A program made the position numbers and the translations under genes. The notes beneath the pieces were generated by a model. The model was not told the DNA's origin. It searched no databases and saw nothing but the letters and a program-made list of their open reading frames with translations. A stretch of 64,000 nt of DNA. Origin: Burkholderia ubonensis. GTDB taxonomy: Bacteria; Pseudomonadota; Gammaproteobacteria; Burkholderiales; Burkholderiaceae. Shown here in pieces: positions 35,393-43,737 of the stretch (position 1 is the stretch's first letter; every line of letters begins with the position of its first letter). Location: NCBI RefSeq assembly GCF_001718695.1, contig NZ_CP013422.1:496001-560000 (forward strand), in the 5' to 3' direction.

Positions 35393-36091
35393 TTACGCGT
35401 GCAGCGCGCCGGGCAGTGAGTCGGTGCGCTGCAGCGACGACGGCTGCGACGCGGGGCGGTAGTTCGGATTGGCCTTCCAGCGCGCGCGCACGAACGGCCG
35501 CTCGTGGCCGGACAGGTGCAGCGCGACCTGGGTCACCCAGCGATGCGACGGCACGGTGACGCCGTGCAGCGCGACGGTGACCAGCACGAAGCTCGCGATG
35601 ACGGCCGGCGCCGACCAGCGGTGCGGCTCGGCGCGCCACGAAGCGGCGATGAAGACCAGCGCGGCGAGCGCGCCGACGATGCAGCCCGTGACCGACTCGG
35701 ACGGCGAATGTGCGGCGAGCGCGACGCGCGACACGCCGACCGCGACGCCTGCCGCCAGCCCGAGCGCGATGCCGAGCAGCCGCAGCGGCGCGCGCGCGCG
35801 GATCAGCGCCAGGAAGATCGCTACCGGATAGACCGACGTGGAGAGCATCGCGTGGCCGCTGAAGCCGGTGAAGTCCCATGTGCGGATGCCGATGCCCCAG
35901 CCGAGGAACGCGATCTTCGTGAGGGCGACGACGCCGATCGCGCACGCGAGCACCGCGAGCCATCCGGCGGCGCGCTGCCACGAATAGCCGAGTGCGAGCC
36001 AGACGGCGATCGTGATGGCGAGCGGCAGCGTCAGGCCGGCACCGCCGAACGCGGTGATCGAGATCCACAGGTGAGACGGCAGGTCGAACAT
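35393..36091 (-). CDS. PAP2 superfamily phosphatase, membrane bound
   Basis: A 232-residue protein with about five to six hydrophobic segments. The PAP2 core is recognisable but altered. 'FTGFSGHAMLSTSVYPVAIFLAL' has FSGH instead of PSGH, and 'SRVALAAHSPSESVTGCIVGAL' keeps the SR-x5-H element but ends in SPSE rather than x3-D. Such proteins remove phosphate from lipid carriers or phosphatidic acid. It stands alone, divergent from the esterase gene. Confidence 0.85.
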   Translation of the reverse strand: MFDLPSHLWISITAFGGAGLTLPLAITIAVWLALGYSWQRAAGWLAVLACAIGVVALTKIAFLGWGIGIRTWDFTGFSGHAMLSTSVYPVAIFLALIRARAPLRLLGIALGLAAGVAVGVSRVALAAHSPSESVTGCIVGALAALVFIAASWRAEPHRWSAPAVIASFVLVTVALHGVTVPSHRWVTQVALHLSGHERPFVRARWKANPNYRPASQPSSLQRTDSLPGALHA

Positions 36092-36271
36092 CGGGAAAGG
36101 AGAGCGAGCAGAGGCGGGACGAATGCTTAATTAACGCGTGAGCCGGGGAGAGCGACTACAACGGATACAAGCGGCGAAACACCAGTATAGCGTCGCGCCT
36201 GATCGAGGCCCGTTTTTCGCCGGTCGATGGAACTACCGCGGCGCAGGAAAAATCTCATGAACAGTGTTATG

Positions 36272-36282
36272 GTGCATTGCAC
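36272..36282. promoter_or_regulatory. Dyad GTGCA-T-TGCAC upstream of the esterase
   Basis: A perfect 11-bp symmetric element 58 nt before the start of the PHB-depolymerase-type gene, overlapping its likely promoter (TGTTAT at 36265). TGC-rich dyads occur at PHB-metabolism promoters in this order, but I cannot name the regulator with confidence. Confidence 0.4.
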
Positions 36283-36339
36283 AAACTTGAACGATGCGCT
36301 CCTGCGTCGTGCCCTTTTTTCTGAATGCGAGCTCGATCG

Positions 36340-37452
36340 ATGACCAAAAGTCTGACGAAGATGTGGCTGGGCGGCATAAAACGCATGCTGTCTCCGGCTG
36401 CGCAGCGCGCTGCGCGCGATGCGCAGCGGATCGCACGTGAAACGCTGGAGGCCGCCGCGGCGCCCATTGCGGCCGAGCTGTCGCCGGTGCGCGAGTCGCG
36501 CGTGCGTCCGCGCGCGGCGGCATGGGCAACCGGCGAGTGGACGCGCGGCGAACATCCGATGGCGCCCGCGATCGGGCGTCTCGTCCGGCAGCTCGCGTAC
36601 GCGCTGTACGTGCCGCCCGGCCGCCGGCGCGACGGCATGCCGCTCGTCGTGATGCTGCACGGCTGCACGCAGACCGCCGACGGATTCGCGCAGGGCACCC
36701 GGATGAACCTGCTGGCCGACCGGTACGGATTCGCGGTGCTGTATCCGGAGCAATCGCCGCGCGCGCATTCGCACGGCTGCTGGCACTGGTACGAGGACAC
36801 CGAACGCGCGGGCCGCGGCGAGGCCCACGCGGTCGCGTCCCTCGTCGATGCGCTGGTCGACGCGCGCGGCTTCGACGCGTCGCGCGTCTATGTCGCCGGG
36901 CTGTCGGCCGGCGCGGGCCTTGCGTCGCTGCTCGCACTGCATTTCCCGGACCGCTTTGCGGCCATCGCGCTGCATTCCGGGCCGGCGTTCGGCGAAGCGA
37001 ATTCCGGCATCACCGGCATGGACGTGATGCGGCGCGGCCTGCGCCAGAACCCGGTTGCGGCCGTGGACGCGCTCATCAGCGCGAACGACGCGCATCCCGG
37101 CATGCCCGCGCTGATCGTGCACGGCGACGGCGATCACGTGGTATCGCCGAAGAACGCCGATCAGCTTGCGATCCAGTTCCTGCGGCTGAACGGGCTGGCG
37201 GACAGCCGCGGCGCATTGCGGGGCGGCGAGCGCGTGGAAACGCGGTCGGCCGGCGCGCAAATCACCGAGGTGCGACGGGAAGGCGTGCCGGTCGTGCGCC
37301 TGTGTCACGTCAAGGGGCTCGACCACGCATGGGCGGGCGGCGACGAAGCCGTGCCGTTCCATGCGGCGGTCGGTCCCGACGCGAGCGCGATGATCTGGTC
37401 CTTCTTCGACGCCCATCGCCGCACTGTGGCGGCAGAACGACGCACCGTCTGA
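36340..37452 (+). CDS. PHB depolymerase family esterase (alpha/beta hydrolase)
   Basis: A 370-residue alpha/beta hydrolase. Its core has 'LPLVVMLHGCTQTADGFAQGTRMNLLADRYGFAVLYPEQ' (oxyanion region), the nucleophile elbow 'VAGLSAGAGLASLL' (G-L-S-A-G), 'ALIVHGDGDHVVSPKNAD' with the acid, and 'GLDHAWAGGD' with the His. That is the LpqC/PHB-depolymerase subfamily. No signal peptide is obvious; the N-terminal 60 residues are basic and helical. It probably acts on intracellular or short-chain esters. ATG 36340 is preferred to 36325. Confidence 0.88.
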   Translation: MTKSLTKMWLGGIKRMLSPAAQRAARDAQRIARETLEAAAAPIAAELSPVRESRVRPRAAAWATGEWTRGEHPMAPAIGRLVRQLAYALYVPPGRRRDGMPLVVMLHGCTQTADGFAQGTRMNLLADRYGFAVLYPEQSPRAHSHGCWHWYEDTERAGRGEAHAVASLVDALVDARGFDASRVYVAGLSAGAGLASLLALHFPDRFAAIALHSGPAFGEANSGITGMDVMRRGLRQNPVAAVDALISANDAHPGMPALIVHGDGDHVVSPKNADQLAIQFLRLNGLADSRGALRGGERVETRSAGAQITEVRREGVPVVRLCHVKGLDHAWAGGDEAVPFHAAVGPDASAMIWSFFDAHRRTVAAERRTV

Positions 37453-37469
37453 TCGGTGCTGGTCAGATG

Positions 37470-37503
37470 CTAGGGTTTTCCCTATAATTCGGGAAAACCC
37501 TAG
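37470..37503 (+). promoter_or_regulatory. Perfect 13-bp inverted repeat with TATAAT in its centre
   Basis: CTAGGGTTTTCCC and GGGAAAACCCTAG flank the 8-bp centre TATAATTC. TATAAT (37483-37488) is a consensus -10 with TGGTCA 17 bp upstream, and the DUF3563 gene starts at 37534. The dyad wraps the promoter, so it is likely an operator. The same AGGG-N7-TATAATTC-N7-CCCT layout occurs at 52271-52300. Confidence 0.7.
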
Positions 37504-37533
37504 TCCAAGACCTTTAGATTTGCGAGATCGATC

Positions 37534-37710
37534 ATGTTCATGCTGAGCCGTCTGTTCCTGATGCTGACCAAGAATGCCGAGCAGGCCGCCAAAGAGCGCG
37601 CCGATGCTTACCTCGCCGGCGCTTCCGACCTGTACGACCTCGAGTTCCGCATGCGCAAGCTCGATCGCGAAGCGGCGATGAACCGTCCGTTCTCGATCGG
37701 CGCCCGCTAA
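37534..37710 (+). CDS. DUF3563 small protein
   Basis: A 58-residue protein: a hydrophobic start (MFMLSRLFLMLTKN), a charged helix with 'ERADAYLAGASDLYDLEFRMRKLDRE', and an end 'NRPFSIGAR'. It matches the small DUF3563 family common in Burkholderiales, whose function is unknown. ATG 37540 is an alternative start. The gene has its own palindromic promoter and its own terminator, so it forms a complete small transcription unit. Confidence 0.85.
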   Translation: MFMLSRLFLMLTKNAEQAAKERADAYLAGASDLYDLEFRMRKLDREAAMNRPFSIGAR

Positions 37711-37760
37711 GCGGCGCGACGCGTGCCGGCGTCGTCGCCGGCATGGAGAACCACGCAGAG

Positions 37761-37799
37761 AAGGGCGTGTGCGGCTACTGGGCCGCACACGCCCTTTTT
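37761..37799. terminator. Bidirectional terminator between DUF3563 and ohr
   Basis: A perfect 15-bp stem (arms 37761-37775 and 37782-37796) with a 6-nt loop, then a T-run on the plus strand. The minus strand also leaves the stem into TTCTCT. It can end both convergent transcripts. Confidence 0.92.
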
Positions 37800-37821
37800 G
37801 CATCCGCTGCGGCGCGTTGCG

Positions 37822-38241
37822 TCAGATGACCGTCAGGCGCACCGGCACGTTGTTGCGCGTCGCGTTCGAGTACGGGCACACCTGGTGCGCCTTGTCGACG
37901 AGCGCCTGCGCGGCGGCCTTGTCGAGGCCCGGCAGCGATACGCGCAGTTCGACGTCGAGCGCGAACCCGCCCGCGTCGTTCGGGCCGATACCGACTTCGG
38001 CCGTGACCTGCGTGTCGGCCGGGATCGCCTGCTTGCTCTGGCCGGCGACGAATTTCATCGCGCTCAGGAAGCACGCCGAATAACCCGCTGCGAACAGCTG
38101 CTCGGGATTCGTGCCTTCGGCGCCGGTGCCGCCCAGCTCGCGCGGCGCGGCGAGCTTCACTTCCAGCTTGTTGTCTGCGGATACTGCGCGGCCGTCGCGG
38201 CCGCCCGTGCTCGTTGCGCTCGTCTTGTACAGAATGTTCAT
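37822..38241 (-). CDS. ohr: Organic hydroperoxide resistance protein Ohr
   Basis: A 139-residue OsmC-superfamily peroxidase with both catalytic cysteines, Cys 57 in 'AAGYSACFLSAM' and Cys 122 in 'AHQVCPYSNATRNN'. The substrate-pocket Arg in 'GGRDG' and the Glu in 'NPEQLF' are also present. It reduces organic hydroperoxides in the cytoplasm with lipoyl-dependent recycling in known members. Its regulator OhrR lies 149 nt upstream on the same strand. Confidence 0.95.
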   Translation of the reverse strand: MNILYKTSATSTGGRDGRAVSADNKLEVKLAAPRELGGTGAEGTNPEQLFAAGYSACFLSAMKFVAGQSKQAIPADTQVTAEVGIGPNDAGGFALDVELRVSLPGLDKAAAQALVDKAHQVCPYSNATRNNVPVRLTVI

Positions 38242-38319
38242 GGTGCAGCTCCTGTCGGTAGAAGTGAGGAGAGCGGACCGGCGACATGCTGCCGCCGGCC
38301 ACCCGATCAATATAGAACA

Positions 38320-38345
38320 CAAATGATTAGTGCGCAAATTAATTT
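38320..38345 (-). promoter_or_regulatory. Candidate OhrR operator in front of ohr
   Basis: An AT-rich 26-bp element holding CAAATGATT and CGCAAATTAATT, 80-105 bp upstream of the ohr start. The CAAATGATT word recurs twice in front of ohrR (38881, 38897), so the two promoters appear to share an operator. Confidence 0.6.
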
Positions 38346-38390
38346 CGGCGACACGGTCGGGCTGAGCACGAACATCGTGCGGTCGCTTCG

Positions 38391-38843
38391 TCAATCGCCG
38401 TTGGAGGCCGCCAGCGCGTCGCGCAGCTGCTTCAGATCCGTGCGCAGCCGGACCAGGAATTCCGGCGTCTGCTGCATCGCGCAAAACAGGTCGGCGGGCA
38501 CCGAGCGCGCCTTTTCCTTGAGCGCGCGGCCGTCCGTTGTCAGCCGCACGTTCACGACGCGCTCGTCGGCCGCGCTGCGCACGCGTTCGACGTAGCCGAG
38601 CGCTTCCAGCCGCTTGAGCAGCGGCGTGACCGTGGCCGGATCGAGATCGAGCCGCGCGGCGATGTCCTTGACCGCGATGTCGTCGCGTTCCCACAGCACG
38701 AGCATCGCGAGATATTGGGGATAGGTCAGCGACAGCTTGTCGAGCAGCGGCTTGTACGCTTTCGTCATCGCGTGCGAAGTCGAGTAGAGCGCGAAGCACA
38801 ATTGCTCGTCGAGCGTCTGCGGCAGGGTGGGCGGGCGGTCCAT
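38391..38843 (-). CDS. ohrR: MarR-family peroxide sensor OhrR
   Basis: A 150-residue MarR-type repressor. The peroxide-reactive Cys is Cys 16 in 'LDEQLCFALYSTSHAMTKAYKPLL', and a second Cys 121 ('LFCAMQQTPEF') makes it a 2-Cys type OhrR. The winged HTH is 'IAVKDIAARLDLDPATVTPLLKRLEALGYVERVRSAADERVVNVRLT'. Start 38843 (MDRPPT) is preferred to the frame at 38879, which overlaps the operator. Oxidation releases it from ohr and ohrR promoters. Confidence 0.94.
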   Translation of the reverse strand: MDRPPTLPQTLDEQLCFALYSTSHAMTKAYKPLLDKLSLTYPQYLAMLVLWERDDIAVKDIAARLDLDPATVTPLLKRLEALGYVERVRSAADERVVNVRLTTDGRALKEKARSVPADLFCAMQQTPEFLVRLRTDLKQLRDALAASNGD

Positions 38844-38871
38844 GATGCGGCGTGCGGTGTTGGCGCAAAAT

Positions 38872-38905
38872 ATTTGCATGCAAATGATTCTGCGCGCAAA
38901 TGATT
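38872..38905 (-). promoter_or_regulatory. Candidate OhrR operators in front of ohrR
   Basis: A perfect 14-bp palindrome ATTTGCATGCAAAT (38872-38885) overlaps the first of two CAAATGATT direct repeats (38881 and 38897). It is 29 bp upstream of the ohrR start, in the right place for autorepression. Confidence 0.65.
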
Positions 38906-38958
38906 CGCTTGAACAGGGGAGCGAAGCCGGCGACGGATGCGCCGGCCGTGGGGGAGGG

Positions 38959-39783
38959 TCAGCGGCCCGACGACGGCGTGGCCGGCGCGTTCGGCTCTTG
39001 CACGCCGAAGCAGCCGCGATAGGTCGCGTAGAACGAACAATAGACCATCGCGCCGATGATGGCCATCAACACCGGCATCATGAGCTTGAGCGTATCGATG
39101 CCCGCGCCGACCGCCTGCAAGACCAGCGACAGGACGAGCGACGTGCCGAGCATGACGCCGAACCACACCAGGCCGTAGACGACGAACGCGCCCCGGTTGC
39201 GCCAGCAGCTGACGATGCTGAAGAACATCGCCTTCACGGGCGGGATGTCGTGCCATGCGCTGAGCACGGGCGCGAACCAGAACAGCATCGAGACGGGCAC
39301 GTAGACCAGCGACGCGACCAGCAGCGAGAGGAGCGTGCCCGGCGGCACCGCGAGCGCGTCCGGGCTCGTGTTCGTGCTTGCGTCGCTCGTTGCGCCGACC
39401 ATCGCGTTCAACATCGCGCCGCTGTCCACCATCGCCGCTGCCGCGACCACGAGCACCATCGCCGCGACGTAGATCGCGCCGAGCACCAGCAGCCGCTGGG
39501 TCGCGACGGCGCCGTACGAATGGAAGCCGTCGACGAGAATCGTCGGCAGCACGTGCTTGCCGGCCACGGTGTCGCGGCACGCGGCCATGAAGCCGACCGC
39601 AAGGCCGGGAATGAGCAGCGGCGGCAGCGCCGCGCCGATCACGGGCACCCTCGATACGAGCGCAATGGCCAGCATGTACGTCACGAACAGCGTGATGAAT
39701 GCCAGCGGGTTCCGGCGGAACAGCCAGATGCCTTGACGGAACCAGACGTAGCCGGTCTTCGCGGGGACTTCGATCAGTTGCAT
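38959..39783 (-). CDS. BPSS1780-type membrane protein
   Basis: A 274-residue integral membrane protein with six or so segments. Its start '[43 protein letters not shown]' is typical of a family widely annotated in Burkholderia. No enzyme motif is visible and function is unknown. It overlaps thrB by 10 nt and is the downstream member of that operon. Confidence 0.87.
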   Translation of the reverse strand: MQLIEVPAKTGYVWFRQGIWLFRRNPLAFITLFVTYMLAIALVSRVPVIGAALPPLLIPGLAVGFMAACRDTVAGKHVLPTILVDGFHSYGAVATQRLLVLGAIYVAAMVLVVAAAAMVDSGAMLNAMVGATSDASTNTSPDALAVPPGTLLSLLVASLVYVPVSMLFWFAPVLSAWHDIPPVKAMFFSIVSCWRNRGAFVVYGLVWFGVMLGTSLVLSLVLQAVGAGIDTLKLMMPVLMAIIGAMVYCSFYATYRGCFGVQEPNAPATPSSGR

Positions 39784-40772
39784 GCGGGTTGGGTCTCGGG
39801 AAGCGCGGGCATATGCGCGATACGCTCGCGCAGGATGCGTTCGAAATGGCCGGGATCGTGCGGCTTCAGCATTTCGGCCGCACGGGGCAGGTAGAAGTCA
39901 TACAGGCGCGACACCCAGAAGCGGTACGCGCCGGCGCGCAGCATGTCGCCCCAGTGGCGGCGCTCCTCGGCCGTGAACGGCCGCACCGTCTGGTACGCGC
40001 GCAGCAGCGCGTCCGCGCGTGCGTGGTCGAGCACGCCCGTCGCGAGGTCGACGCACCAGTCGTTGACGGTCACCGCGACGTCGAACAGCCACTTGTCGCA
40101 GCCGGCGAAATAGAAGTCGAAGAAGCCGCCGAGCCGCACGTTGTGGCCCGTGCCCGGCGCCGCGTGCGCGAACAGCGCGTTGTCGCGGAACAGGTCGCAG
40201 TGGCACGGCCCGCCTGGCAGCGCCGCATAGTCGGCGGACGCGAAGAAGCGCGCCTGATGCGCGAGTTCGCCTTCCAGCAGCGCGAGCTGCCCGGCGGTCA
40301 CGAACGGCGCGATCGCCGGCACGTTCTCCTGCCACCACGGCAGGCTGCGCAGGTTCGGCTGCGTGCGCGGATAGTCGCGGCCCGCGAGGTGCAGCCGCGC
40401 GAGCATCTGCCCGACCTCGATGCAGTGCTCGACGCCCGGCGCCAGCTCGGCCGCGCCGTCGAGCTTCGTGACGATCGCGGCCGGCTTGCCGTGCAGCTCG
40501 CCGAACAGCGCGCCGTCGCTGCGCGGGACCGGGTCCGGCACCGGCACGCCGTGGCCGGCCAGGTGGCGCATCAGGTCGAGATAGAACGGCAGTTGTTCGG
40601 CCGTGAGCTTCTCGAAGATCGTGAGGACGTATTCGCCGCGGGTTGTCGTCAGGAAGAAGTTGCTGTTCTCGATGCCGGACGGAATGCCGCGGAATGCGAC
40701 GACGTCGCCCAGTGCGTAGTGGCGCATCCAGTGCGCGAGATCGGAGTCGGAAACAGCGGTGAATACAGCCAT
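39774..40772 (-). CDS. thrB: Homoserine kinase ThrB (aminoglycoside-phosphotransferase fold)
   Basis: A 332-residue type II homoserine kinase, the form used by beta- and gamma-proteobacteria with an APH fold. The N-lobe has '[27 protein letters not shown]'. The catalytic loop is '[14 protein letters not shown]' and the metal-binding loop '[25 protein letters not shown]'. It phosphorylates L-homoserine for threonine synthesis. Other thr genes are not in the window. Confidence 0.93.
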   Translation of the reverse strand: MAVFTAVSDSDLAHWMRHYALGDVVAFRGIPSGIENSNFFLTTTRGEYVLTIFEKLTAEQLPFYLDLMRHLAGHGVPVPDPVPRSDGALFGELHGKPAAIVTKLDGAAELAPGVEHCIEVGQMLARLHLAGRDYPRTQPNLRSLPWWQENVPAIAPFVTAGQLALLEGELAHQARFFASADYAALPGGPCHCDLFRDNALFAHAAPGTGHNVRLGGFFDFYFAGCDKWLFDVAVTVNDWCVDLATGVLDHARADALLRAYQTVRPFTAEERRHWGDMLRAGAYRFWVSRLYDFYLPRAAEMLKPHDPGHFERILRERIAHMPALPETQPACN

Positions 40773-40883
40773 GCGAGATGCGTCGAGTCAGGTTGGGCGG
40801 GCACGCGTGCCGCGTGCGTCGCGAAAGGGAAGCGGGGAGAGCCCGTGCGCCGCTGCCGGGGCCGGCGCGGCGCGGGCAGAGCG

Positions 40884-41279
40884 TCAGTAGTGCAGGTTGA
40901 TCGACGGCAGGCGCGTGATCGGAATGCTCGCGTCGTGCGGCTTCGGCGACGTGTCCGGCGACGCGCTCATCTGGTAGCGGGTGCCGAAGTTCGACTTCAC
41001 GTCGATCTCGACGGGCTTGCCGCGATCGCGATATTCGGTGACTTCGGTGCCGTTCTTGCTTTTTTCATGGAAGCTCGGCGTGCGGCGGACGTCGGCGAAA
41101 TCGACCTTCGACGTGACTTCGGCGCCGGGCCGGTTGATCTTCCGGAGATCCGGCAGGCCGGCGGCTTCGTTGGCGTCGGCCTGGGCCTGAGCATCGGCGC
41201 TTGGCGTGCCGCCAGCGGCGTATGCGACGCCGGCGACGGCAAACGCGGCGGCAGCGGCGACGAGAATGAGCGGCTTCAT
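40884..41279 (-). CDS. DUF2782 exported protein
   Basis: A 131-residue protein with a signal peptide (MKPLILVAAAAAFAVAGVAYA). The mature part includes 'PDLRKINRPGAEVTSKVDF' and 'NGTEVTEYRDRGKPVEIDVKSNFGTRYQMSASPD', which fits the DUF2782 family found next to polA/thrB in beta- and gamma-proteobacteria. Function is unknown. Start 41279 has a GGGAGAGTC ribosome site; the frame to 41369 is upstream shadow. Confidence 0.88.
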   Translation of the reverse strand: MKPLILVAAAAAFAVAGVAYAAGGTPSADAQAQADANEAAGLPDLRKINRPGAEVTSKVDFADVRRTPSFHEKSKNGTEVTEYRDRGKPVEIDVKSNFGTRYQMSASPDTSPKPHDASIPITRLPSINLHY

Positions 41280-41410
41280 TGTGACTCTCCCAATTAACTG
41301 CTCAATTTTAGCAAATACTGCGCGTTGTCCGGCTGCCGGCTTGGCGGGGCGCGACCGTCTGCGCGACAAGGTTCCGTGGTAATGTCGGCTGATCAGACGA
41401 GGTGATGAAC

Positions 41411-42937
41411 ATGAAGAACGATTTGAGCCGCAGACACCGGATGCTGACCCCGGAAAGCCCGCCCGTCGAAGGATTCGACGACCCGATCGCCGCGGTCGCC
41501 CGGCTGTCCGCGATCTACGAGGCCAACGCCGGCTTCCTGCGCGATGCCTTCGCGCGCTATCGCCGCCACGAACCGATCACCGAGCGCGTGCGCGCATGCT
41601 ATCCGTTCGTGCGCGTGCGCACCGAGGTCAACACGCACGTCGATTCGCGCCGCTCGTACGGCTTCGTCGCCGGCCCGGGCGTGTTCGAGACGACGGTGAC
41701 CCGCCCCGATCTCTTTGCGAACTACTATCGCGAGCAATTGCGGCTGCTTGCGAAGAACCACCAGGTCAAGATCGAGGTCGGCGTGTCGTCGCAGCCGATT
41801 CCGATCCACTTCGCGTTCCCCGAAGGCATCCACCTCGAAGGCGAGCTCGATCGCGACAGCCTGCTCGCGATGCGCGACGTGTTCGACACGCCCGACCTGT
41901 CGTATCTCGACGACCGCATCGTCAACGGCACGTTCGAGCCGGCGCCGGGCGAGCCCCATCCGCTCGCGCTGTTCACGGCCGCGCGCGTCGACTTCTCGCT
42001 GCACCGGCTGCGCCACTACACCGCGACGTTGCCGACGCACTTCCAGAACTACGTGCTCTATACGAACTACCAGTTCTACATCGACGAGTTCGTGAAGCTC
42101 GGCCGCACGATGATGACGGAAAGCGACGATCCCGAAGTGCGTGCTTACCGTAGCCAGTACAGCGCGTTCGTCGAGCCGGGCGATGTCGTCACGTACAACG
42201 AGAACCTCGGCAGCGAGCCGTCGGAAGGTGCGGCGCCGCCGCGTCTGCCGCAGATGCCCGCCTACCATCTGAAGCGCGCGGACGGCAGCGGAATCACGAT
42301 GGTCAACATCGGCGTCGGTCCGTCGAACGCGAAGACGATCACCGACCACATCGCGGTGCTGCGTCCGCATGCGTGGGTGATGCTCGGCCACTGCGCGGGC
42401 CTGCGCAACACGCAGCGCCTCGGCGACTACGTGCTCGCGCACGGCTATGTGCGCGAGGATCACGTGCTGGACGCCGACCTGCCGCTGTGGGTGCCGATTC
42501 CGGCGCTCGCCGAAGTGCAGCTTGCGCTCGAGCGCGCGGTCGCGGACGTCACGCGGCTCGACGGCGCGGAGCTGAAGCGCGTGATGCGGACCGGCACGGT
42601 CGCGAGCGTCGACAACCGCAACTGGGAGCTGCGCGATCATCGCGAGCCGGTGCAGCGGCTGTCGCAAAGCCGCGCGATCGCGCTCGACATGGAAAGCGCG
42701 ACGATCGCCGCGAACGGCTTCCGCTTCCGCGTGCCGTACGGCACGCTGCTGTGCGTGTCCGACAAGCCGCTGCACGGCGAGCTGAAGCTGCCGGGGATGG
42801 CTGATCAGTTCTATCGCGCGCAGGTCGACCAGCATCTGCAGATCGGCGTGAAGGCGATGGAGATCCTGCGGACCAACGGGCTCGACAAGCTGCATAGCCG
42901 CAAACTGCGCAGCTTTGCGGAAGTGGCGTTCCAGTAA
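41411..42937 (+). CDS. amn: AMP nucleosidase Amn
   Basis: A 508-residue enzyme that splits AMP to adenine and ribose 5-phosphate. The N-terminal Amn domain precedes a phosphorylase-type core with 'GITMVNIGVGPSNAKTITDHIAVLRPHAWVMLGHCAGL', 'DYVLAHGYVREDHVLD' and the nucleoside-site 'IALDMESATIAANGFRFRVPYGTLLCVSDKPLHGE'. Start choice: GAGG at 41399 best fits ATG 41411 (MKNDLSRRH). GTG 41402 and ATG 41405 are in frame but too close. A strong terminator follows. Confidence 0.93.
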   Translation: MKNDLSRRHRMLTPESPPVEGFDDPIAAVARLSAIYEANAGFLRDAFARYRRHEPITERVRACYPFVRVRTEVNTHVDSRRSYGFVAGPGVFETTVTRPDLFANYYREQLRLLAKNHQVKIEVGVSSQPIPIHFAFPEGIHLEGELDRDSLLAMRDVFDTPDLSYLDDRIVNGTFEPAPGEPHPLALFTAARVDFSLHRLRHYTATLPTHFQNYVLYTNYQFYIDEFVKLGRTMMTESDDPEVRAYRSQYSAFVEPGDVVTYNENLGSEPSEGAAPPRLPQMPAYHLKRADGSGITMVNIGVGPSNAKTITDHIAVLRPHAWVMLGHCAGLRNTQRLGDYVLAHGYVREDHVLDADLPLWVPIPALAEVQLALERAVADVTRLDGAELKRVMRTGTVASVDNRNWELRDHREPVQRLSQSRAIALDMESATIAANGFRFRVPYGTLLCVSDKPLHGELKLPGMADQFYRAQVDQHLQIGVKAMEILRTNGLDKLHSRKLRSFAEVAFQ

Positions 42938-42976
42938 CGGTGGGCGCAGCGGCCTTCCGGCCGCGCAAAGACGAAA

Positions 42977-43012
42977 GACGCTCGCGAACCTAGGTTCGCG
43001 AGCGTCCTTTTT
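42977..43012 (+). terminator. Terminator after amn
   Basis: Perfect 14-bp arms (GACGCTCGCGAACC / GGTTCGCGAGCGTC) with only TA between them, then a C and five T residues. The central AACCTAGGTT keeps the symmetry through the loop. Confidence 0.93.
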
Positions 43013-43056
43013 GCTGGAGCGCCGGGCGCGCACGGCGCCCGGACGTCAACGGCGGC

Positions 43057-43347
43057 TCAGCACTCGCCCTTCTTCGCGTGTCCCGGCGGGCAGTGGTAGC
43101 CGCCGTGGCCGCGATGGCGCTCGTGATCTTCCCACTCGCGGCGTTCCCAGTAGCGGCGGCCGTCCCAGTAGCGGTCGCCGTGCCAGCCGATCACGACTGC
43201 GGGCGCCGGCGCGACCAAGACGGGCGCCGGCGCAACGACGACCGGGGCGGGCGTGCCGATGTTCACGTCGACGTTCACGGCATGGGCGATGCCGGACAGC
43301 GAGATGCCGAGACCTGCGAGGGCGGCGGCGAGCAGCGAGCGTTTCAT
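43057..43347 (-). CDS. Small exported protein with Tyr/Trp/His-rich C-terminus
   Basis: A 96-residue protein. It has a signal peptide (MKRSLLAAALAGLGISLSGIAHA), a repeated Pro-Ala-Val segment ('PAPVVVAPAPVLVAPAPAVV'), then 'GWHGDRYWDGRRYWERREWEDHERHRGHGGYHCPPGHAKKGEC' in shorter runs of W/Y/H/R. The layout resembles exported YXWGXW-like Burkholderia proteins; function is unknown. The open frame extends upstream to 43557 without a domain. Confidence 0.8.
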   Translation of the reverse strand: MKRSLLAAALAGLGISLSGIAHAVNVDVNIGTPAPVVVAPAPVLVAPAPAVVIGWHGDRYWDGRRYWERREWEDHERHRGHGGYHCPPGHAKKGEC

Positions 43348-43737
43348 GTTGTTTTCCCGAATGGCGTGGAGATCGCGGCGCGACGAAGCGGATCGCCGGA
43401 GGCAGCGGACCTGTTCCGCGCCGCAATGCGCACCGTTGGATCGCAGTGTGCCGTTGCACCGAGGGAAAAGCGAGCGGGTTCTGTTACCGCAGATTGACGG
43501 CGCGTCGCCGACGCGGGGCCGGGCGGGATCAGGTGATTTGACAATGGCGCGCGGCAATGCTGCATTTGCTGTAGCGCAGCATGCGGCGAACGGCAGCCGG
43601 ATTTGACGTTTTCGCGCCGCGCAGCTTCACGCGGCGTTACAAAATGACGCAAATCGCACGCTGCCGGGCGCGGCGTGGCGGGCAACCGCGCAGCGCGTGC
43701 CCGGCGAGCTCAGGTGGCGAGGCTCGGGCCGGGCGAT
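43348..43737. other. 390-bp region without a gene
   Basis: Open frames here are shadows without codon bias. A hairpin ATGCTGC / GCAGCAT (43557-43582) and an AT-richer patch at 43638-43655 are the only structures. It holds the promoter of the small exported protein and the 3' end region of the LOG gene. Confidence 0.5.
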
